64,000 nucleotides of DNA, from positions 2,548,501 to 2,612,500 of the forward strand of contig NZ_CP107811.1 in the NCBI RefSeq assembly GCF_036346105.1, read 5' to 3'. A program made the translations under genes and the position numbers. Below the pieces are notes generated by a model. It was not told the DNA's origin. It ran no database searches and saw nothing but the letters and a program-made list of their open reading frames with translations. Of the stretch, positions 59,657 through 64,000 are shown one piece after another. Source of the DNA: Streptomyces sp. NBC_00539 (GTDB lineage Bacteria; Actinomycetota; Actinomycetes; Streptomycetales; Streptomycetaceae). Numbering within the stretch: position 1 is the first letter of the stretch; each line of letters begins with the position of its first letter.

Positions 59657-60169
59657 ATGACTCTCAGCGCGCTCGACCTGGCCCTCGTCGAGGAGGCCAC
59701 CAAGAAGTCCGGGCTCATCTGGGTCCGCGGCTCCGGCGCCGACCGGGCCCTGTGGCACGCCTGGGTGGACGGCGCCGCCCACGTGGTGGGCGACGGTCCC
59801 GGTGAGCAGCCGTTCCCCGGGCTCACCGACGGCGGCGGCGCCGAGGTGACCGTGCGCAGCAAGGACAAGGGCGGCCGGCTGGTCGCCTGGACGGCCACGG
59901 TACGGGAGCTCGCTCCGGGCGGCGAGGCGTGGCAGGCGGCGGTGGCGGAGCTCAAGGGCAAGCGGCTGAACGCGCCCGACGCCGAGCGGATGACGGAGCG
60001 GTGGGCGCGGGAGTGCCGGCTGCTGCGGCTGGAGCCGGCGGCGGTACGGGACTCCCTGCCGGGCGGGTCGCTGGCCGCGCCGCCGCTGCCGTCCCCGGCG
60101 ATCACGCGCCGCGAGGTCCCGGCCGGGCTGCCGAAGCTGCTGCTCAAGCGGAAGAAGGCGGCCCGCTAG
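59657..60169 (+). CDS. Conserved hypothetical protein
   Basis: A 170-residue soluble protein starting MTLSALDLALVEEATKKSG. LIWVRGSGADRALWHAWVDGAAHVV resembles a split-barrel (PNPOx-like) strand pattern. It ends in a basic KLLLKRKKAAR tail. TACCCT at 59645-59650 six bases before ATG 59657 suggests a leaderless mRNA; the frame could also start at GTG 59651. Function unknown. Confidence 0.75.
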   Translation: MTLSALDLALVEEATKKSGLIWVRGSGADRALWHAWVDGAAHVVGDGPGEQPFPGLTDGGGAEVTVRSKDKGGRLVAWTATVRELAPGGEAWQAAVAELKGKRLNAPDAERMTERWARECRLLRLEPAAVRDSLPGGSLAAPPLPSPAITRREVPAGLPKLLLKRKKAAR

Positions 60170-60254
60170 AGGCCCGCGCTGCCCCGGGCGGAGGAGGCTG
60201 CCGGGCCGGGCGGAGGCCGCCGGGTGCGGGGCGGACTGCCCGGGCCCGGCGGGG

Positions 60255-61049
60255 TCAGCCTTCGGTGGGGTCGGAGCCCTGGCCGGAGCTCTTGCTCGGG
60301 CCGGGCGTGGCGCCGCCCGCGTCCTTGGTGGTGGGCAGCTGGGAACCGTAATCCACCGTCTGGTCCTGCGCGGGCGCGCTCAGCTGGAAGCTCTGGCCCC
60401 ACTCCGCGAGTTCCACCCGCCCGGCGCCGCCCGCGCGTTCCATGAGCAGCGGGTACGGGGTCCCCTCCAGGGACACCGAGAGCCGCCCGCCCTTGCCGCC
60501 CGCCGCGAGGACCGGCACCACGCGGCCGTGGCCCACCTTGCCGTAGGGGGCCTTGGTGAGCTTGCCGTCGAGGCCGAGGAGCCCGTCGAGCAGGACGTGC
60601 ATGTCGGTGAAACCGCGGAACTGCTTGTACGTGGGGTCGCTCTGGGGCACCTTGACGAACTTGTCGCCGAGCTTCCCGGCCGAGTCGGACTTCCCCCAGA
60701 AGGCGGAGTTGGCCTTCAAGTACAGCTGTTCGCCGATGCGCAGCACCTGGAAGGTGTCCTGCTGGGACTTGACCTCGCCGGAACCGCCGTCGCCCTTGAG
60801 GCGCATGTCGAGGGTGAAGGTCTTGCCGCCGGTGACCACCGAGCCCGACAGGTGCACCGAGCTCGCCGCGGTGGCCGCCGCCTTCGCCTTCGCCTCGATC
60901 TGGTCGGCGGGCAGCTTGCCGACGCCGTTCGTGCCCTTGTCGGGGTCCTCGCCGCCGCCGCAGCCCGTGACGGTGACGGTGAGACCCGCGCACAGCGCGC
61001 CGATGAAGGCGGCCCGGCGCAGGCGCGCGGCGGGGAAGTAGGCGGTCAC
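60255..61049 (-). CDS. Secreted lipoprotein (LolA/LprG-like fold)
   Basis: A 264-residue lipoprotein. The signal peptide RRAAFIGALCAGLTVTVTGC ends in a lipobox cysteine, followed by a Gly/Asp-rich linker. The mature part has the strand pattern VHLSGSVVTGGKTFTLDMRL and QVLRIGEQLYLKAN seen in LppX/LprG proteins that hold lipids in a hydrophobic groove. It ends Ser/Pro/Gly-rich. GTG 61049 has GGGAGG nine bases upstream. Confidence 0.88.
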   Translation of the reverse strand: MTAYFPAARLRRAAFIGALCAGLTVTVTGCGGGEDPDKGTNGVGKLPADQIEAKAKAAATAASSVHLSGSVVTGGKTFTLDMRLKGDGGSGEVKSQQDTFQVLRIGEQLYLKANSAFWGKSDSAGKLGDKFVKVPQSDPTYKQFRGFTDMHVLLDGLLGLDGKLTKAPYGKVGHGRVVPVLAAGGKGGRLSVSLEGTPYPLLMERAGGAGRVELAEWGQSFQLSAPAQDQTVDYGSQLPTTKDAGGATPGPSKSSGQGSDPTEG

Positions 61050-61259
61050 GTGCGGGTGCCTCCCGGTCGGTCGTCTGGGGCAGCAGGCAGCGTACCCGCC
61101 CCTCCCGCGCGGCCCGCGCCCGGTGTGGAAGCCGCCCGTCCGGCCCCGTACGGACGCCGTACGACGGCCCCACCAGGACGCCCTCCCGGGCCACGGGCTA
61201 GCCTGAGGCTCGGCAGGACTGTTGATCGACGGTCGGTTCACGTTCTAGGAGGCGCTCGG

Positions 61260-62531
61260 ATGGTTGCTGGCGCCCCGCGGATCTTCGTCTCGCATCTGTC
61301 GGGTGTGCCCGTCTTCGACCCCAACGGCGACCAGGTGGGCCGGGTGCGCGACCTCGTCGCCATGCTGCGCGTCGGCGGGCGGCCGCCGCGGCTGCTGGGG
61401 CTGGTGGTCGAGGTGGTCAGCCGACGGCGCATCTTCCTGCCCATGACCCGGGTGACCGGCGTGGAGTCCGGGCAGGTCATCACCACCGGAGTCGTCAACA
61501 TGCGGCGCTTCGAACAGCGCCCCACCGAGCGGCTGATCCTCGGCGAGCTGCTGGACCGCCGCGTGAAGCTGGTGTCGACCGGCGAGGAGGTCACCGTCCT
61601 GGACGTGGCCATCCAGCAGCTGCCGGCCCGCCGGGACTGGGAGATCGACCGCATCTTCGTCCGCAAGGGCAAGGGCGGCGCGCTGCGCCGGCGCGGCGAG
61701 ACCCTGACCGTGGAGTGGTCGGCGGTGACCGGGTTCTCGCTGGAGGAGGAGGGCCAGGGCGCCGAGAACCTGGTGGCCACCTTCGAGCAGATGCGGCCGG
61801 CGGACGTGGCGAACGTACTGCACCACCTGACGCCGAAGCGGCGCGCCGAGGTGGCCAGCGCCCTCGACGACGACCGGCTCGCCGACGTCATGGAGGAGCT
61901 GCCCGAGGACGAGCAGGTGGAGATCCTCGGCAAGCTCAAGGAGGAGCGGGCGGCCGACGTCCTGGAGGCGATGGACCCGGACGACGCGGCCGACCTGCTG
62001 TCCGAACTCCCGGAGGACGACAAGGAGCGGCTGCTGACGCTCATGAAGCCGGACGACGCGGCGGACGTGCGGCGTCTGATGTCGTACGAGGAGCGCACGG
62101 CGGGCGGTCTGATGACCACGGAGCCGATCGTGCTGCGCCCGGACGCGACGGTCGCGGACGCGCTGGCCCGGGTCCGGCAGTCGGACCTGTCCCCCGCGCT
62201 GGCGGCGCAGGTGTACGTGTGCCGGCCGCCGGACGAGACGCCGACGGGCAAGTACCTGGGGACGGTGCACTTCCAGCGGCTGCTGCGCGATCCGCCGTTC
62301 ACCCTGATCAGCTCGATCGTGGACACGGACCTGCCGCCGCTGCGGCCGGACGCCTCACTGCCGGTGGTCACCAGCTACCTGGCCGCGTACAACATGGTCG
62401 CGGTGCCCGTGGTCGACGAGAGCGGCTCGCTGCTGGGCGCGGTGACCGTGGACGACGTGCTCGACCACCTGCTGCCGGACGACTGGCGGGAGACGGACTT
62501 CCACTCCGAGGAGGCCGTACGTGGGCACTGA
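61260..62531 (+). CDS. MgtE-like cytosolic protein (PRC barrel, MgtE-N, CBS pair) without a channel
   Basis: A 423-residue protein. PRC-barrel-like N terminus (GVPVFDPNGDQVGRVRDLVAML), MgtE-N helical domain (about 165-290, with repeated LPEDEQVEILGKLKEERAADVLEAMDPDDAADLLSELPEDD motifs split over the region) and two CBS domains (TEPIVLRPDATVADAL and ...VVDESGSLLGAVTVDDVLDHL). These are MgtE's magnesium-sensing parts; the five-helix transport domain is absent. TAGGAGG seven bases before ATG 61260. Confidence 0.88.
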   Translation: MVAGAPRIFVSHLSGVPVFDPNGDQVGRVRDLVAMLRVGGRPPRLLGLVVEVVSRRRIFLPMTRVTGVESGQVITTGVVNMRRFEQRPTERLILGELLDRRVKLVSTGEEVTVLDVAIQQLPARRDWEIDRIFVRKGKGGALRRRGETLTVEWSAVTGFSLEEEGQGAENLVATFEQMRPADVANVLHHLTPKRRAEVASALDDDRLADVMEELPEDEQVEILGKLKEERAADVLEAMDPDDAADLLSELPEDDKERLLTLMKPDDAADVRRLMSYEERTAGGLMTTEPIVLRPDATVADALARVRQSDLSPALAAQVYVCRPPDETPTGKYLGTVHFQRLLRDPPFTLISSIVDTDLPPLRPDASLPVVTSYLAAYNMVAVPVVDESGSLLGAVTVDDVLDHLLPDDWRETDFHSEEAVRGH

Positions 62532-63216
62532 ACGGCGGCGTGACCCGGCGCGCGACCGGCGCCGCGAGCAGACCCGCGTGCGGCGCGAGCTGGCGCGCGA
62601 ACACGCCCGCGAGTACGCGCGCGAGCAGGGCCTGACGGGGCGGGAGGAAGAGATCGCCGAGCGGATGCGGGCCAAGACGACCGCTTCCGCGACCGGGGCG
62701 AGCGCGCTGACCCGCTCACCGCGGGCCCGGCTGGACCAGCCGCGCAGCGACCGGCGGCGGCTGCTGCCGGTGTACGACCCGGAGGCGTTCGGGCGGCTCT
62801 CGGAGCGGGTCGCCCGGTTCCTGGGCACGGGCCGCTTCATCGTCTGGATGACGATCGTCATCATCGCCTGGGTGCTGTGGAACGTCTTCGCGCCGGACCA
62901 CCTGCGCTTCGACAAGTACCCCTTCATCTTCCTGACCCTGATGCTCTCGCTCCAGGCCTCTTACGCGGCCCCGCTGATCCTGCTGGCGCAGAACCGGCAG
63001 GACGACCGGGACCGGGTCAACCTGGAGCAGGACCGCAAGCAGAACGAGCGCTCCATCGCCGACACCGAGTACCTGACGCGCGAGATCGCCTCGCTGCGGA
63101 TGGGCCTGGGCGAGGTCGCGACCCGCGACTGGATCCGCTCGGAGTTCCAGGACCTGATCAAGGAGATGGACGAGCGGCGACTGCTCCCGCCCGAACGTGA
63201 CGAAGGCGACCGCTGA
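62521..63216 (+). CDS. DUF1003 membrane protein
   Basis: A 231-residue protein. A charged Arg/Glu N terminus (1-90) is followed by DUF1003: two membrane helices (FIVWMTIVIIAWVLWNVFA and FIFLTLMLSLQASYAAPLILL), then the conserved QNRQDDRDR turn and a coiled-coil tail. GTG 62521 overlaps the upstream stop by 11 bases, with GGAGG six bases before, so it is coupled to the MgtE-like gene. Function unknown; many members lie beside MgtE genes. Confidence 0.9.
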   Translation: MGTERRRDPARDRRREQTRVRRELAREHAREYAREQGLTGREEEIAERMRAKTTASATGASALTRSPRARLDQPRSDRRRLLPVYDPEAFGRLSERVARFLGTGRFIVWMTIVIIAWVLWNVFAPDHLRFDKYPFIFLTLMLSLQASYAAPLILLAQNRQDDRDRVNLEQDRKQNERSIADTEYLTREIASLRMGLGEVATRDWIRSEFQDLIKEMDERRLLPPERDEGDR

Positions 63217-63258
63217 CGGGCTTACCGGCGGCGTGCTACCGAGCCGTACCATCGGGGC

Positions 63259-64000
63259 ATGGCTACCGACACAAGCTCCGCCGCTGCGCCTGGGCAGGAC
63301 GCGATCCTGGACGCGCTGGCGACGGTGAACGACCCCGAGATCCACAAGCCGATCACCGACCTCGGCATGGTCAAATCGGTGGAGATCGGCGACGGCGGCG
63401 CGGTCGCGGTCACGGTGTACCTGACGGTGTCGGGCTGTCCGATGCGCGAGACCATCACCAAGAACGTCACCGAGGCCGTCGAGCGCGTCTCGGGCGTCAC
63501 CTCCGTCGCCGTCACCCTCGACGTGATGAGCGACGAGCAGCGCAAGGACCTCGCCGCCACCCTGCGCGGCGGCACCGCCGAGCGGGAGGTGCCCTTCGCC
63601 AAGCCGGGTTCGCTGACCCGCGTGTACGCGGTCGCGTCCGGCAAGGGCGGCGTCGGCAAGTCCTCCGTCACGGTCAACCTGGCCGCGGCGATGGCGGCGG
63701 ACGGCCTCAAGGTCGGCGTCGTGGACGCGGACATCTACGGCCACAGCGTGCCGCGCATGCTCGGCGTCGACGGCCGGCCCACCCAGGTCGAGAACATGAT
63801 CATGCCGCCGTCGGCGCACGGCGTGAAGGTCATCTCCATCGGCATGTTCACCCCGGGCAACGCGCCGGTCGTCTGGCGCGGTCCGATGCTGCACCGGGCG
63901 CTCCAGCAGTTCCTCGCGGACGTCTTCTGGGGTGACCTGGACGTCCTGCTGCTGGACCTGCCGCCGGGCACGGGTGACATCGCGATCTCCGTGGCGCAGC
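63259..64000 (+). CDS. mrp: Mrp/ApbC-family iron-sulfur carrier ATPase (3' end cut)
   Basis: The first 247 codons of a protein cut by the window end. An N-terminal DUF59 (MIP18) domain with Cys60 in TVSGCPMRETI is followed by the P-loop GKGGVGKSSVTVN (128-140) and VDADIYGHSVPRMLG and LDLPPGTGDIAISVAQ. Such ATPases deliver iron-sulfur clusters to apoproteins. The C-terminal CxxC lies outside the window. TACCAT at 63247-63252 six bases before ATG suggests a leaderless mRNA. Confidence 0.93.
   Translation, partial: MATDTSSAAAPGQDAILDALATVNDPEIHKPITDLGMVKSVEIGDGGAVAVTVYLTVSGCPMRETITKNVTEAVERVSGVTSVAVTLDVMSDEQRKDLAATLRGGTAEREVPFAKPGSLTRVYAVASGKGGVGKSSVTVNLAAAMAADGLKVGVVDADIYGHSVPRMLGVDGRPTQVENMIMPPSAHGVKVISIGMFTPGNAPVVWRGPMLHRALQQFLADVFWGDLDVLLLDLPPGTGDIAISVAQ

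Noticed and set aside
1-64000. Secondary-metabolite cluster or mobile island
   Set aside because: No PKS, NRPS, terpene or lanthipeptide genes, integrases or transposases; GC is uniform.

Overview
The window reads as the chromosome core of a high-GC Streptomyces or a very close relative. The evidence is very high GC, strong third-position GC, GTG starts, a WhiB-family regulator with an AT-hook (WblC/WhiB7), the UvrD2/AdnAB repair set, mycoredoxin, TerD/AIM24 proteins and promoters of SigR type. Gene order from the UPF0182 gene to the DEAD-box helicase closely follows, as I recall it, the Mycobacterium tuberculosis block Rv3193c-Rv3211, so most of this is old conserved actinobacterial backbone. 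No prophage, insertion sequence, CRISPR array or rRNA was seen.

Layout. 1-6 kb: a Fur-family regulator, two initiator tRNA genes flanking a Sel1-repeat protein, and a large UPF0182 membrane protein. 6-16 kb: a PDZ/Lon-type secreted protease, MoaE, an atypical SDR, a zinc-protease-like hydrolase coupled to a Nudix protein, then three AIM24 genes in an operon, one fused to TerD. 16-20.8 kb: a YgjP-type metallopeptidase, a ThiF-like protein, a UbiB kinase, and wblC with a complete attenuation leader (promoter, 113-codon upstream ORF, intrinsic terminator). 20.8-34 kb: DNA repair and redox (UvrD2, mycoredoxin, NudC, an M20 peptidase, AdnB, AdnA, an alkyltransferase-like protein). 34-45 kb: a kinase-like/flippase-like fusion, a MerR regulator, a secreted peptidase, MoeZ, and a four-gene surface-polysaccharide candidate cluster (PelF-like glycosyltransferase, membrane protein, epimerase, spherulin-4-type hydrolase).

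45-54 kb: DUF3152 and a hydrolase, TetR, DUF3107, a ferritin-like protein, a DEAD-box RNA helicase that appears to begin at CTG, a hydrolase, and a 50-residue protein behind a SigR-like promoter. 54-64 kb: MarC, PHP phosphoesterase, a repeat-filled intergenic region, DUF6758, a SUFU-like protein, CorA with a possible leader peptide, a lipoprotein, a soluble MgtE-like sensor, DUF1003, and the start of an Mrp/ApbC ATPase cut by the window end.

How it fits together: three promoters match GGAAT-N18-GTT exactly (mycoredoxin, moeZ, the 50-residue protein), which suggests a thiol-stress set. WblC links translation-inhibiting antibiotics to resistance. UvrD2 and AdnAB handle DNA breaks. The CorA/MgtE-like/DUF1003 stretch looks like a magnesium locus. 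Eleven genes have a TANNNT box 6-7 bases before the start codon and are probably transcribed without a leader.
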